DNA of 64,000 nt from positions 62,001-126,000 of the forward strand of contig JAGTTR010000008.1 in NCBI GenBank assembly GCA_018223385.1. The letters are read 5' to 3'. Under the pieces are notes generated by a model, which had not been told where the DNA came from, searched no databases, and saw only the letters and a program-made list of their open reading frames with translations. Origin of the DNA: Oscillospiraceae bacterium Marseille-Q3528. Lineage in GTDB: Bacteria > Bacillota > Clostridia > Lachnospirales > Lachnospiraceae. This document shows positions 1 through 8,276 of the stretch, piece after piece (positions within the stretch are counted from its first letter, which is position 1; every line of letters starts with the position of its first letter). The position numbers and the translations under genes were made by a program.

Positions 1-866
1 AACTGGTGAGCAAGGGAGAGCTTTCGCCGGTATTTTTCGGCTCCGCACTGACCAACTTCGGTGTGGAGACGTTCCTGCGCCATTTCCTGGATATGACCTA
101 TTCTCCGCTGCCGCGCATGTCGGATCAGGGAGAGATCGACCCCATGTCCGAGGATTTCTCTGCTTTTGTGTTCAAGATCCAGGCAAATATGAACCGGGCA
201 CACAGAGACCGGATCGCGTTTATGCGCATCTGCTCGGGCAAATTTGATGCCACCAAGGAAGTATACCATGTGCAGGGCGGCAAGAAGCTTCGTCTGTCCC
301 AGCCCCAGCAGCTCATGGCCCAGGAGCGAAAGGTCATTGACGAGGCCTATGCCGGTGATATCATCGGTGTTTTCGATCCAGGCATGTTTTCCATCGGCGA
401 TACCGTGTGTGCGCCGGGCAAAAAGTTCGCCTATGAGGGCATTCCCACCTTTGCACCGGAGCATTTCGCCCGGGTACGGCAGCTGGATACGATGAAGCGA
501 AAACAGTTCGTCAAGGGCATCAACGAGATCGCCCAGGAGGGCGCGATCCAGATTTTCCAGGAGTTCAACACCGGTATGGAGGAGATCATCGTAGGCGTTG
601 TGGGTGTGCTGCAGTTCGATGTGCTGAAATATCGTCTGGAAAATGAGTACAATGTGGAGATCCGTCTGGAAAACCTGCCCTATGAGCATATCCGCTGGAT
701 CACCAACGAAAATGTGGATCTGAACAAGCTGGTGGGCACTTCGGACATGAAGAAGATCAAGGATCTGAAGGGCAACCCGCTGCTGCTCTTTGTCAACAGC
801 TGGAGCATCGGCATGGTGCTTGACCGGAACGAGGGCCTGCAGCTGGAGGAATTCGGAAGAAATTAA
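1..866 (+). CDS. prfC: Peptide chain release factor 3, C-terminal part
   Basis: Partial gene entering from the left edge and open to base 1; the ATG/GTG-like codon near base 6 is internal, not the start. RF3 is the translational GTPase that recycles RF1/RF2 from ribosomes after termination. The visible 287 residues lack the G domain but keep the end of it (GELSPVFFGSALTNFG), then domains II and III, including the typical RF3 stretches QGGKKLRLSQPQQ and VVGVLQFDVLKYRLENEY. The gene ends at TAA 864-866, and a MITE-like repeat begins 10 bases later. The assignment rests on recognising the RF3-specific C-terminal domain rather than generic EF-G features. Confidence 0.93.
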   Translation, partial: LVSKGELSPVFFGSALTNFGVETFLRHFLDMTYSPLPRMSDQGEIDPMSEDFSAFVFKIQANMNRAHRDRIAFMRICSGKFDATKEVYHVQGGKKLRLSQPQQLMAQERKVIDEAYAGDIIGVFDPGMFSIGDTVCAPGKKFAYEGIPTFAPEHFARVRQLDTMKRKQFVKGINEIAQEGAIQIFQEFNTGMEEIIVGVVGVLQFDVLKYRLENEYNVEIRLENLPYEHIRWITNENVDLNKLVGTSDMKKIKDLKGNPLLLFVNSWSIGMVLDRNEGLQLEEFGRN

Positions 867-875
867 TCTAAGCTA

Positions 876-1030
876 CAGTTCACGCGGCTATTCTTGTGGA
901 CAAATTTTATGCTGGCATAAAAATTTGTCCGCATGGATAGACGTAGGGAGCGCCATATATGAGCAAAAATGAGCTGCGAAGCAGCGGAGAGCATCGAAGA
1001 TGCGATTTTGCGAATAGCGCGAGTGAACTG
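876..1030 (+). repeat. MITE-like intergenic repeat, copy A (about 155 bp)
   Basis: The ends are imperfect inverted repeats: CAGTTCACGCGGCTATTC at 876-893 and GAATAGCGCGAGTGAACTG at 1012-1030. Inside are an AT-rich palindrome (GGACAAATTTTATGC / GCATAAAAATTTGTCC, 898-931) and the small stems GCTGCGAAGCAGC and GCATCGAAGATGC. The same arrangement recurs in reverse at 18891-19048 and 37810-37965. No protein is encoded, so it looks like a non-autonomous, MITE-like or REP-like element. Confidence 0.75.
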
Positions 1031-1096
1031 TGAATGAACTGCGAGTGAACCACAGGTGAACGGAAAACGGTTTTGAAAGGAATAGAAGTAGCTGGC

Positions 1097-2302
1097 ATGA
1101 AAAAGGGATTTGTGACACGGATTGCCGTACTGGCGCTGTCGGGCATGTTGCTGTCGGGCTGCGGGCTGGTGGATACCGTCTATGACAGTGTGCATCAGGT
1201 GCTGGTTGGCAAGCAGGCGGAGATTTACGGAAGACAGTTTACCACACTGACAGAAGAATCCATGTCTGCGGCGGGGGAAGCTGTGACAGAGATGGACTAT
1301 GCCTATGCCCATCTGGATGGGGAGGATCAGACCGTTTATCTGGAGCTTCTGACGATCCTGACCTCCTATGAGGAGGATGTGCGGATCACGTCCATGAACC
1401 CGGATCAGGTGGATCTTGCCTATCAGGCCATCCTCATGGATCATCCGGAGCTGTTTTACATCAATGGCTATACGATCACCGAGCATACCATTGACGGGCA
1501 GACCGAATTCTACACCTTCTCCGGGCGGTACACGTATACCCGGGAAGAGCGGGACGAGAAGCAGCAGCAGGTGGACGCAGCGGCTGTACAGATCCTCTCC
1601 GACATTCCGGAGGGCGCTTCTGCCTACGAAAAAGAAAAATATATTTATGACTATATCGTACTGCACACTGATTACAATGAGGATGCGCCGGATAACCAGA
1701 ACATTTTGAGTGTGCTGTTAAACGGAGAGTCCGTGTGCCAGGGCTATGCCTTTGCCACTCAGTATCTGCTGGAACAGGTGGGCATCCCGTGCACCACCGT
1801 CACCGGCGATGCGAAAAATCCGGAGGGCGTTCTTGTGTCCCACGCCTGGAATTTTGTCCAGCTGGACGGGGAATACTATTATGTGGACACCACCTGGGGA
1901 GACCCGGTGACCGGCATGGATTCCGAGGCGCTGCACCGGATGGGCGATGTTTACGTCAACTATGATTACCTGAATCTGACAACCGCGCAGATTTCCGTGG
2001 ATCATACGGCAGATGCTCCGGTGGAGCTGCCGGACTGTACCGCCGTTACCTGGAATTACTACCGGGCAGAGGGGCTGTATTATGAGACGTATGACCGAAG
2101 CCTGCTGGCAGAACGGCTGACAGCTGCTGCAGCCGATGGAAAAACGTACCTGATGATGAAGTTCCCGGACAGCCAGGTGTACGAACAGTACATCAGTCGT
2201 CTGTTTGACGGGCAGGAAATCTTTGGCCTGCTGCCGTCCCTGAAGAGCATTTCCTATACGGCGGATCCCGAGAGCTGCCTGTTGATCGTATATTTAGATT
2301 AA
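1097..2302 (+). CDS. Transglutaminase-like lipoprotein
   Basis: 401 residues from ATG 1097. A TTG eight codons upstream is in frame, but the ATG gives a clean lipoprotein signal: a Lys-rich start, a hydrophobic stretch and the lipobox LSGC, so the mature protein should be anchored outside the membrane at Cys near residue 21. A transglutaminase-like (papain-fold) domain lies in the middle, with the triad visible as Cys214 (SVCQGYA), His249 (SHAWN) and Asp264 (VDTTWGD). Such secreted domains act as cysteine proteases, amidases or crosslinkers on the cell surface; the substrate cannot be read here. It stands alone between two repeat-containing spacers. Confidence 0.8.
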   Translation: MKKGFVTRIAVLALSGMLLSGCGLVDTVYDSVHQVLVGKQAEIYGRQFTTLTEESMSAAGEAVTEMDYAYAHLDGEDQTVYLELLTILTSYEEDVRITSMNPDQVDLAYQAILMDHPELFYINGYTITEHTIDGQTEFYTFSGRYTYTREERDEKQQQVDAAAVQILSDIPEGASAYEKEKYIYDYIVLHTDYNEDAPDNQNILSVLLNGESVCQGYAFATQYLLEQVGIPCTTVTGDAKNPEGVLVSHAWNFVQLDGEYYYVDTTWGDPVTGMDSEALHRMGDVYVNYDYLNLTTAQISVDHTADAPVELPDCTAVTWNYYRAEGLYYETYDRSLLAERLTAAAADGKTYLMMKFPDSQVYEQYISRLFDGQEIFGLLPSLKSISYTADPESCLLIVYLD

Positions 2303-2437
2303 TGATAAAAATGAGCTGCGCAAGCAGCGGAGAGCGCTGTAGGCGCGGTTTTGCGAATGGCGCGGCTGGACTGTTATACAATAGTTGTGCTTTAGGTTAG
2401 CCGGATTCAGGCTTGCACGAATGGCGCGGCTGAACGG
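2303..2437 (+). repeat. MITE-like repeat fragments (copy D)
   Basis: Directly after the upstream stop codon, 2303-2373 matches the right half of copy A (ATGAGCTGCG, AGCAGCGGAGAGC, TTTTGCGAATGGCGCGGCTG). A second, shorter end fragment lies at 2416-2437 (CACGAATGGCGCGGCTGAACGG). The left halves are missing, so these are remnants. Confidence 0.6.
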
Positions 2438-2467
2438 TTATACAACAGTTATAAATATAAAAAGTGT

Positions 2468-2496
2468 TTGCTTTCCCGGTGGAATCTGTCTATAAT
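2468..2496 (+). promoter_or_regulatory. Sigma-A type promoter of the Gls24 gene
   Basis: TTGCTT at 2468-2473, a 17-base spacer and TATAAT at 2491-2496, followed by an AGGAGG ribosome site just before ATG 2530. The match is strong and correctly placed. Confidence 0.75.
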
Positions 2497-2529
2497 AGGA
2501 ATAGCATAAGTGTTACAGGAGGGATAAAG

Positions 2530-2904
2530 ATGTCCGAAGAAAAGAAGAATTCTTATTCTATACATGAAGAACTGAACATGGGTGAAGTGCAGATCGCAGA
2601 TGAGGTCGTTGCCATCATCGCAGGTCTGGCCGCTACCGAGGTAGAGGGCGTGGCATCCATGGCAGGCAATATCACCAATGAGCTGGTGGGCAAGCTGGGA
2701 ATGAAGAACCTGTCCCGGGGCGTGAAGGTGGCTGTACAGGAGAACGAGGTAACCGTAGAGCTGTCCCTGAATATGAGCTATGGCTACAGCATCCCCAAGA
2801 CCTCCGCCAAGGTACAGGAGAAGGTCAAATCTGCCATCGAGAGCATGACAGGCTTAAGCGTTGTGGAGGTCAATATCCATATCGCAGGTGTGGACATGAA
2901 GTAA
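2530..2904 (+). CDS. Asp23/Gls24 family envelope stress protein
   Basis: 124 residues from ATG 2530, chosen because AGGAGG (2517-2522) lies 7 bases upstream; an in-frame upstream extension lacks such a site. The protein has the Asp23/Gls24 fold signatures IADEVVAIIAGLAATEVEGVASMAG and a C-terminal VVEVNIHIAGV strand. Family members are small cytosolic or membrane-associated proteins linked to alkaline and cell-envelope stress in Firmicutes; in clostridia one copy often sits just upstream of nusB, as here. It has its own promoter and probably its own terminator (2944-2973). Confidence 0.88.
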   Translation: MSEEKKNSYSIHEELNMGEVQIADEVVAIIAGLAATEVEGVASMAGNITNELVGKLGMKNLSRGVKVAVQENEVTVELSLNMSYGYSIPKTSAKVQEKVKSAIESMTGLSVVEVNIHIAGVDMK

Positions 2905-2943
2905 GGGGAATCGAAGATAACAGAATATTCAGTGAAAACAGGG

Positions 2944-2973
2944 AAGAGGCGGCTTGAAGGCTGTCTCTTTTTG
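2944..2973 (+). terminator. Rho-independent terminator after the Gls24 gene
   Basis: Imperfect stem AGAGGCGGC / GGCTGTCTCT with a short loop, followed by a run of five T. Confidence 0.6.
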
Positions 2974-3059
2974 TCTCATAGGAACCGCGTCCGATAAAAC
3001 AAAATGATGCGATAAAATATTGCTGAAAGCGTTTGTATGTGGTTTGTGCAAAAGTGACA

Positions 3060-3088
3060 TTGTGTTTTCTTAGGATTGAAAATACAAT
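3060..3088 (+). promoter_or_regulatory. Promoter of the holin-like toxin
   Basis: TTGTGT at 3060-3065, 17-base spacer, TACAAT at 3083-3088. It is well placed for a short transcript covering the toxin reading frame that starts at 3154. Confidence 0.55.
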
Positions 3089-3153
3089 AGAAGCAGGGCA
3101 GTTGGAGGACGTGCTTTTCATCCGTTCCGAGTCTTGAGGAAGGGATGATGCTT

Positions 3154-3237
3154 ATGAGTACATATGAAGAATTTATGGTGATTCTGGCAGTTGCCGAACT
3201 GATCGTATCTATTCTGAATCTGAAAAATAAGAAATAG
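3154..3237 (+). CDS. Putative holin-like toxin (type I toxin-antitoxin)
   Basis: A 27-residue peptide beginning MSTYEEFMVILAVAEL, with one hydrophobic helix and ending in a basic NKK tail. It strongly resembles the short 'putative holin-like toxin' peptides of Firmicutes, which start M-x-TYE, insert in the membrane and are held off by an antisense RNA. ATG 3154 is preferred because GAGGAAGGG (3136-3144) is 9 bases upstream; two earlier in-frame ATGs (3145, 3148) abut that site and would add only MML. Flanked by its own promoter and by a near-consensus antisense promoter on the other strand. Confidence 0.8.
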   Translation: MSTYEEFMVILAVAELIVSILNLKNKK

Positions 3238-3328
3238 CCGTCCTGCCCCGACAAGCTTGACGACTATTTCTTAGTATAAAAGTTTCGCCGGGACGGGTGA
3301 AGTGCACTCACCTTCCGACTGTCTTGAT
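3215..3328 (-). ncRNA. Predicted antisense antitoxin RNA
   Basis: The minus strand carries TTGACA (complement of 3358-3363), a 17-base spacer and TATACT (complement of 3335-3340), placing a start near 3328 and transcription leftward into the 3' end of the toxin frame. On that strand the CCGTCC/GGACGG stem (3291-3296 with 3238-3243) is followed by a T-rich stretch that could end the RNA. The 3' end is a guess. Confidence 0.55.
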
Positions 3329-3334
3329 ATATAT

Positions 3335-3363
3335 AGTATAGCCATTTCTTTCAAATCTGTCAA
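3335..3363 (-). promoter_or_regulatory. Antisense promoter opposite the toxin gene
   Basis: Reads TTGACA-17-TATACT on the minus strand. No protein-coding frame lies downstream, only the toxin gene in antisense. Confidence 0.7.
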
Positions 3364-3450
3364 CGTGTGAAAAAATCCCTTTTTAAAACGTTCAGAGTAT
3401 AGTATAATAAGAAACAAAAGAGAATTTTACATTCCGGGAGGAGTATATTT

Positions 3451-3963
3451 ATGAAAAGAAGAGAGCTGCGGGAACACATTTTCCGTCTGCTGTTTCGTGT
3501 GGAATTCAACGACGCGGCGGATATGCCGGAGCAGGTAGCACTGTATATGGAGGATCTCCCCATGGCGGGCGAGCAGGATCGCCGCTATATCGAAAAGAAA
3601 TATGAGCTGGTGATGGAGCATCTGGAGAAGATCGATGAGATGCTCAATGAGGCGGCGACCGGATGGAAGGTATCCCGTATGGGAAAGGTAGAGCTGACCA
3701 TCCTGCGTCTGGCTGCTTATGAGATTTATTTTGATGAGGATGTGCCCACGTCGGTTGCCATCAACGAGGCCGTGGAGATGGCCAAGGAGTTCGGCGGAGA
3801 CGAGTCCCCGGCATTTATCAACGGTGTGCTGGGCAAGCTGGTAAAAGCAGAGACGACAGAGGCAGACAGTTCCAAGTCTGCAAAAGCAGAGACTGACAGT
3901 GAAAAGCCTGTCAAAGGAGCTAAGCAGAAAGAAGCAGCCGTGTCTGAGACGAAAGAAGTCTAA
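3451..3963 (+). CDS. nusB: Transcription antitermination factor NusB
   Basis: 170 residues from ATG 3451, with GGGAGGAG 7 bases upstream. NusB joins NusE (ribosomal S10) on boxA RNA for antitermination of rRNA operons. The helical NusB fold occupies roughly residues 1-135, with the typical WKVSRMGKVELTILRLAAYEI and PTSVAINEAVEMAKEFG stretches. The last 35 residues are a Lys/Glu/Ala/Ser-rich tail that most NusB proteins lack. A possible -10 (TATAAT, 3403-3408) lies upstream, with only a weak -35. xseA follows, in keeping with the usual clostridial order. Confidence 0.93.
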   Translation: MKRRELREHIFRLLFRVEFNDAADMPEQVALYMEDLPMAGEQDRRYIEKKYELVMEHLEKIDEMLNEAATGWKVSRMGKVELTILRLAAYEIYFDEDVPTSVAINEAVEMAKEFGGDESPAFINGVLGKLVKAETTEADSSKSAKAETDSEKPVKGAKQKEAAVSETKEV

Positions 3964-4016
3964 AGCACACACCGGCTGTGGAAATACAGGAAACAGGGAA
4001 TCATCGGAAGGCGGGG

Positions 4017-5255
4017 ATGTGTCAGATGCCGCAGACAGGAATCCGCCCGACGCGGCGGGCATATACGGTCGGACAGGTGAACACGTACATCAAGAACATG
4101 TTCGTCCAGGATTTTATGCTGAATCATATTTATGTGAAGGGAGAAGTCTCGAACTGTAAATATCATACATCGGGACACATTTATTTTTCCCTGAAGGATG
4201 AGACCGGAACGCTCTCCTGCGTGATGTTTGCGGGAAACCGGAAAGGTCTCTCTTTTCGTATGCAGGAAGGACAGGATGTGCTGGTGCTGGGAAGCGTCAG
4301 TGTCTACGAGCGGGACGGCAAGTACCAGCTGTACGCCAGAGAGATCATGCTGGACGGAGAAGGGCTTCTCTACCAGAAGTTTCTGGCGCTGAAAAGAGAA
4401 CTGGAAGAGATGGGCATGTTTGATGCGTGCTACAAGCAGCCCATTCCCAAATACATCCGGCGACTAGGGGTGGTGACAGCGCCCACCGGGGCGGCCATCC
4501 AGGATATCCGCAACATTTCCCACCGGCGCAATCCTTTTGTCCAGATCATCCTCTACCCGGCGCTGGTGCAGGGAGAGGGGGCGGCAGGCAGCGTGGCAAA
4601 AGGCATCCGGCTGTTGGACGAGCTTGGTGTGGATACGATCATTGTGGGCCGCGGCGGCGGTTCCATGGAGGATCTGTGGGCATTCAACGAAGAGATCGTT
4701 GCCCGGGCCATTTTTGAGTGTCGGACGCCCATCATTTCCGCGGTTGGGCATGAGACGGATACAACCATTGCGGATTATGCGGCGGATCTGCGGGCGCCCA
4801 CACCCTCGGCGGCGGCAGAACTGGCGGTGGCGGATGTCCGGCAGCTGCTGGATCAGCTCACCGAGTGCCACAGGCAGATGAACCGGCTGCTCATGGATCG
4901 GATCGTGCTGGCGGAAAAACGGTGCGAGCAGTATGAACTGCGGCTGACCCACGCCAGCCCCCAGAACCAGATCCGGGAGAAGCGCCAGCAGGCCGCCCAG
5001 CTGACGGACCAGCTGGAACAGCTCATGGAACAGAAGCTGGAACAGAAGCGGCATGCGCTGGATCTTTATGTGCGAAAATTAGAGGGACTTTCCCCGCTGG
5101 AGCGGCTGAAACAGGGCTTTTCCTACACGGCAGATGCGGCGGGAAAGGCCGTGACGGACATCGGCCAGGTGGAGCCGGGCGATCCGGTGAAGATCTATGT
5201 GGCCAACGGACGGATCGATGCCGTGGTGAAAGAGAAGACCGAGATCCGCAGGTAA
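4017..5255 (+). CDS. xseA: Exodeoxyribonuclease VII large subunit
   Basis: 412 residues from ATG 4017. This start is preferred over GTG 3978 because GGAAGG (4006-4011) sits 5 bases before it and the family-typical RRAYTVGQVNTYIKNM follows soon after. It has an N-terminal OB-fold (VKGEVSNCKYHTSGHIYFSLKD), then the catalytic domain with GAAIQDIRNI, GRGGGSMEDLWAFNEE and SAVGHETD, and a C-terminal coiled coil. With XseB it forms the exonuclease that degrades single-stranded DNA from both ends. Likely co-transcribed with nusB and xseB. Confidence 0.95.
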   Translation: MCQMPQTGIRPTRRAYTVGQVNTYIKNMFVQDFMLNHIYVKGEVSNCKYHTSGHIYFSLKDETGTLSCVMFAGNRKGLSFRMQEGQDVLVLGSVSVYERDGKYQLYAREIMLDGEGLLYQKFLALKRELEEMGMFDACYKQPIPKYIRRLGVVTAPTGAAIQDIRNISHRRNPFVQIILYPALVQGEGAAGSVAKGIRLLDELGVDTIIVGRGGGSMEDLWAFNEEIVARAIFECRTPIISAVGHETDTTIADYAADLRAPTPSAAAELAVADVRQLLDQLTECHRQMNRLLMDRIVLAEKRCEQYELRLTHASPQNQIREKRQQAAQLTDQLEQLMEQKLEQKRHALDLYVRKLEGLSPLERLKQGFSYTADAAGKAVTDIGQVEPGDPVKIYVANGRIDAVVKEKTEIRR

Positions 5256-5279
5256 GAGCAGCAGAAAGGCAGGGGCATT

Positions 5280-5501
5280 ATGGATATGGAGAAAGACAAC
5301 CGGGAAGAGACGCTGGAAGAACTTTTCGGCAGACTGGACCGGATCATTGCGAAGCTGGAAGACCGGGATACGACGCTGGAGGATTCCTTTGCTGCCTACG
5401 AGCAGGGCGTCCGTTATCTGAAAGCGTGCAACGACAAGATCGATAAAATAGAGAAAAAGATGCTGGTCATCAATGAAAGCGGTGGTTTGGATGAGTTTTA
5501 A
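5280..5501 (+). CDS. xseB: Exodeoxyribonuclease VII small subunit
   Basis: 73 residues, the usual size of XseB, with the characteristic LEELFGRLDRIIAKLE and AYEQGVRYLKACNDKI helices that form a hairpin binding the large subunit. It lies 24 bases after xseA and its 3' end overlaps the start of ispA by 11 bases, so the three genes are probably translated as a coupled unit. Confidence 0.93.
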   Translation: MDMEKDNREETLEELFGRLDRIIAKLEDRDTTLEDSFAAYEQGVRYLKACNDKIDKIEKKMLVINESGGLDEF

Positions 5502-6378
5502 AGAGACACTGAACAAAAAAGTAACAGAGGCAGAGAAGGTCATTACCGCCTACCTTCCGGAGGAGGCCGGTTTTCAGCGGACGGTTATTGACGCCATGAA
5601 TTACAGCGTGCAGGCCGGAGGCAAACGGCTGCGCCCCATTTTTATGAAGGAATGCTACACGCTGTTTGGCGGTAAGGAAAAGGTCATTGAGCCGTTCATG
5701 GCAGCCATGGAGATGATCCACACCTATTCCCTGGTGCACGATGATCTGCCGGCTATGGATAACGATGAGTACCGGCGAGGCAGAAAGACGACCCATATCA
5801 TGTACGGGGAAGCCATGGGCATTCTGGCCGGGGACGGTCTTCTGAACTACGCCTTTGAGACAGCCATCAAGGCTTTTACCGTGGATCCGGACAACCGGCA
5901 TATCCCGGCGGCCTTGAAGATCCTGGCAGAAAAGGCAGGCATTTACGGCATGATCGGCGGTCAGACGGTGGATGTGGAATCCGAGGGTCTTCCCCTGGAC
6001 CGAGAGAAACTGGATTTCATTTACCGGCTGAAGACCAGCGCCCTCATCGAGGCATCCATGATGATCGGCGCGGTGCTGGCAGGAGCATCGGAAGAACAGG
6101 TGGCCCAGGTGGAGGCGGCTGCGGCGGATATCGGCCTGGCGTTCCAGATCCAGGACGACATTCTGGATGTGACCAGCACCACAGAGGTGCTGGGCAAACC
6201 GATCCACAGTGATGAGAAAAACCATAAGACAACATACGTGACGCTGGAAGGTCTTGACAAAGCGTCCAAGGATGTGGAGGAGATTTCCGGACGTGCTCTG
6301 GATGTGCTGAAAACGTTCCCGGGCAGAAATGAATTCCTGGAGGAACTGGTGGCATATCTCATCCACAGAGAGAAATAG
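5491..6378 (+). CDS. ispA: Polyprenyl (farnesyl/geranyl) diphosphate synthase
   Basis: 295 residues from ATG 5491. An in-frame ATG at 5473 would add only six residues; the family usually begins close to SFKETL, so 5491 is chosen. Condenses isopentenyl diphosphate with allylic diphosphates to C10-C15 prenyl diphosphates. First Asp-rich motif at residues 84-85 onward (HDDLPAMDND), second at 222 (QDDILD), plus the GGKRLRP motif. The next gene, dxs, supplies the precursor pathway, so the pair serves isoprenoid synthesis. Confidence 0.93.
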   Translation: MSFKETLNKKVTEAEKVITAYLPEEAGFQRTVIDAMNYSVQAGGKRLRPIFMKECYTLFGGKEKVIEPFMAAMEMIHTYSLVHDDLPAMDNDEYRRGRKTTHIMYGEAMGILAGDGLLNYAFETAIKAFTVDPDNRHIPAALKILAEKAGIYGMIGGQTVDVESEGLPLDREKLDFIYRLKTSALIEASMMIGAVLAGASEEQVAQVEAAAADIGLAFQIQDDILDVTSTTEVLGKPIHSDEKNHKTTYVTLEGLDKASKDVEEISGRALDVLKTFPGRNEFLEELVAYLIHREK

Positions 6379-6390
6379 AGGGATTTTGGC

Positions 6391-8271
6391 GTGCAGTTAG
6401 AGAAAATCAATCAGGTGAATGATATCAAACAGCTGAATAAAAAGGAACTGGAAGAGCTGACGGAGGAGATCCGCAGGTTTCTGATCAAGAAGATCAGTGT
6501 GACCGGCGGACATCTGGCGTCCAATCTGGGCGTGGTGGAGCTGACCATGGCGCTGCATCTGTCCTTTGATCTGCCAAAAGACAAGATCGTCTGGGATGTG
6601 GGACACCAGTCCTATACCCATAAGATCCTCACCGGACGGAAGGACGGCTTTGATACGCTGCGGAAATTCGGCGGCATGAGCGGCTTCCCCAAGACAAAGG
6701 AGAGCGACTGCGACTGCTTTAACACCGGTCACAGCTCCACGTCCATTTCCGCAGGGCTGGGCCTTGCCATGGGAAGAGATGCCCTGGGGGAGGACAACTA
6801 TGTGATCTCCGTCATCGGCGACGGCGCCCTCACCGGCGGCATGGCCTACGAGGCGCTGAACAATGCCTCCCGGATGGAGACGAATTTTATCATTGTGCTC
6901 AACGACAACAACATGTCCATTTCGGAAAATGTGGGTGGCATGTCCCGGTATTTAAACGGTCTGCGGACAGCCACGGCCTACACGGAGCTGAAGGAGGGCA
7001 TTTACAATTCCCTGAACAGCATTCCTGTCTACGGGGAAAAGATGGTAAACGGCATCCGCCGGACGAAAAACAGCCTGAAGCAGTTCGTCATTCCGGGCAT
7101 GCTGTTTGAAAATATGGGCATCACGTACCTGGGGCCGGTGGACGGCCACGATATCCGCCAGCTGCTGCGGGTATTCCAGGAGGCCAAACGGGTGAAAGGG
7201 CCGGTGCTTGTCCATGTACTGACAAAAAAGGGCAAGGGCTATGCCCCCGCAGAGCGGCATCCGTCCCGGTTTCACGGCGCGGAGCCCTTCGAGGTGGAGA
7301 CGGGACTGCCTTCCAGCCGGAAGGCCAAGGCCAGCTATACCGATATCTTTTCCACGGTCATGCGGAAAATGGGTGACCGGGACGAGAAGGTGGTGGCGAT
7401 TACCGCAGCCATGCCGGACGGTACCGGCCTGAAGCGGTTCCGCAACATGTTCCCCCAGCGTTTCTTCGACGTGGGCATTGCGGAGGAGCATGCGGTGACC
7501 TTTGCCGCAGGGCTGGCGGCAGCAGGCTTAAAACCGGTGGTGGCGATCTATTCGTCATTTTTGCAGCGGGCTTATGACCAGATCATCCATGATGTCTGTA
7601 TCCAGAAGCTGCCGGTGGTGTTTGCGGTAGACCGGGCAGGACTGGTGGGCAGTGACGGGGAGACCCATCAGGGCATTTTTGATATTTCTTATCTGACCAG
7701 CATTCCCAATATGACGCTGATGGCGCCAAAGAACAAATGGGAATTGTCGGATATGCTGAAATTTGCCATCAACTTTGACGGCCCCATTGCCATCCGCTAT
7801 CCCAGAGGGGAAGCTTACGACGGGCTGTCCCAGTTTCGGGCACCGGTGGCTTACGGCAGGAGCGAGGTGCTCTACGACGAGTCGGAGATCGCCCTTCTTG
7901 CCTTTGGCAGCATGGTGAAGACGGCAGAGGAAGTGCGGCGGCAGTTAAAAGACTGTGGCTATCAGTGTTCCCTCATCAACGCGCGGTTTGCCAAGCCGCT
8001 GGACGGGGAGATGCTGAAAACAGTGGCATCCGAGCACAAGCTGCTGGTGACACTGGAAGAAAATGTGGAAAACGGCGGTTTTGGAGAGCATGTGCTCCGG
8101 TATCTGACAGAGAATCATCTGCAGACGGAATTCTTGGCATGTGCCATTCCGGATGAATATGTGGAGCACGGCAACGTGGAGCTTCTGAAACAGGAAGTGG
8201 GCATTGATGCCCGGACGATCACCGAAAAAGTGATCACCACATATGTGTCCTCCTGCCTGACAGAGGAGTAG
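6391..8271 (+). CDS. dxs: 1-deoxy-D-xylulose-5-phosphate synthase
   Basis: 626 residues from GTG 6391, with AGGG upstream. First enzyme of the non-mevalonate isoprenoid pathway: thiamine-diphosphate-dependent condensation of pyruvate and glyceraldehyde 3-phosphate. The N-terminal TPP domain shows GGHLASNLGVVELTMALH and IGDGALTGGMAYEALNNA; the transketolase pyrimidine domain has GIAEEHAVTFAAGLA and DRAGLVGSDGETHQG; the C-terminal domain ends with ENGGFGEHV. Full length. Starts 12 bases after ispA and runs to 5 bases before the next gene, so it is in the same operon. Confidence 0.97.
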   Translation: MQLEKINQVNDIKQLNKKELEELTEEIRRFLIKKISVTGGHLASNLGVVELTMALHLSFDLPKDKIVWDVGHQSYTHKILTGRKDGFDTLRKFGGMSGFPKTKESDCDCFNTGHSSTSISAGLGLAMGRDALGEDNYVISVIGDGALTGGMAYEALNNASRMETNFIIVLNDNNMSISENVGGMSRYLNGLRTATAYTELKEGIYNSLNSIPVYGEKMVNGIRRTKNSLKQFVIPGMLFENMGITYLGPVDGHDIRQLLRVFQEAKRVKGPVLVHVLTKKGKGYAPAERHPSRFHGAEPFEVETGLPSSRKAKASYTDIFSTVMRKMGDRDEKVVAITAAMPDGTGLKRFRNMFPQRFFDVGIAEEHAVTFAAGLAAAGLKPVVAIYSSFLQRAYDQIIHDVCIQKLPVVFAVDRAGLVGSDGETHQGIFDISYLTSIPNMTLMAPKNKWELSDMLKFAINFDGPIAIRYPRGEAYDGLSQFRAPVAYGRSEVLYDESEIALLAFGSMVKTAEEVRRQLKDCGYQCSLINARFAKPLDGEMLKTVASEHKLLVTLEENVENGGFGEHVLRYLTENHLQTEFLACAIPDEYVEHGNVELLKQEVGIDARTITEKVITTYVSSCLTEE

Positions 8272-8276
8272 GGATC

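Noticed and set aside
3145..3237. Longer form of the holin-like toxin starting at 3145
   Set aside because: The purine-rich ribosome site directly abuts that ATG, leaving no spacing; the ATG at 3154 is correctly placed and gives the family-like MSTYEEF start.
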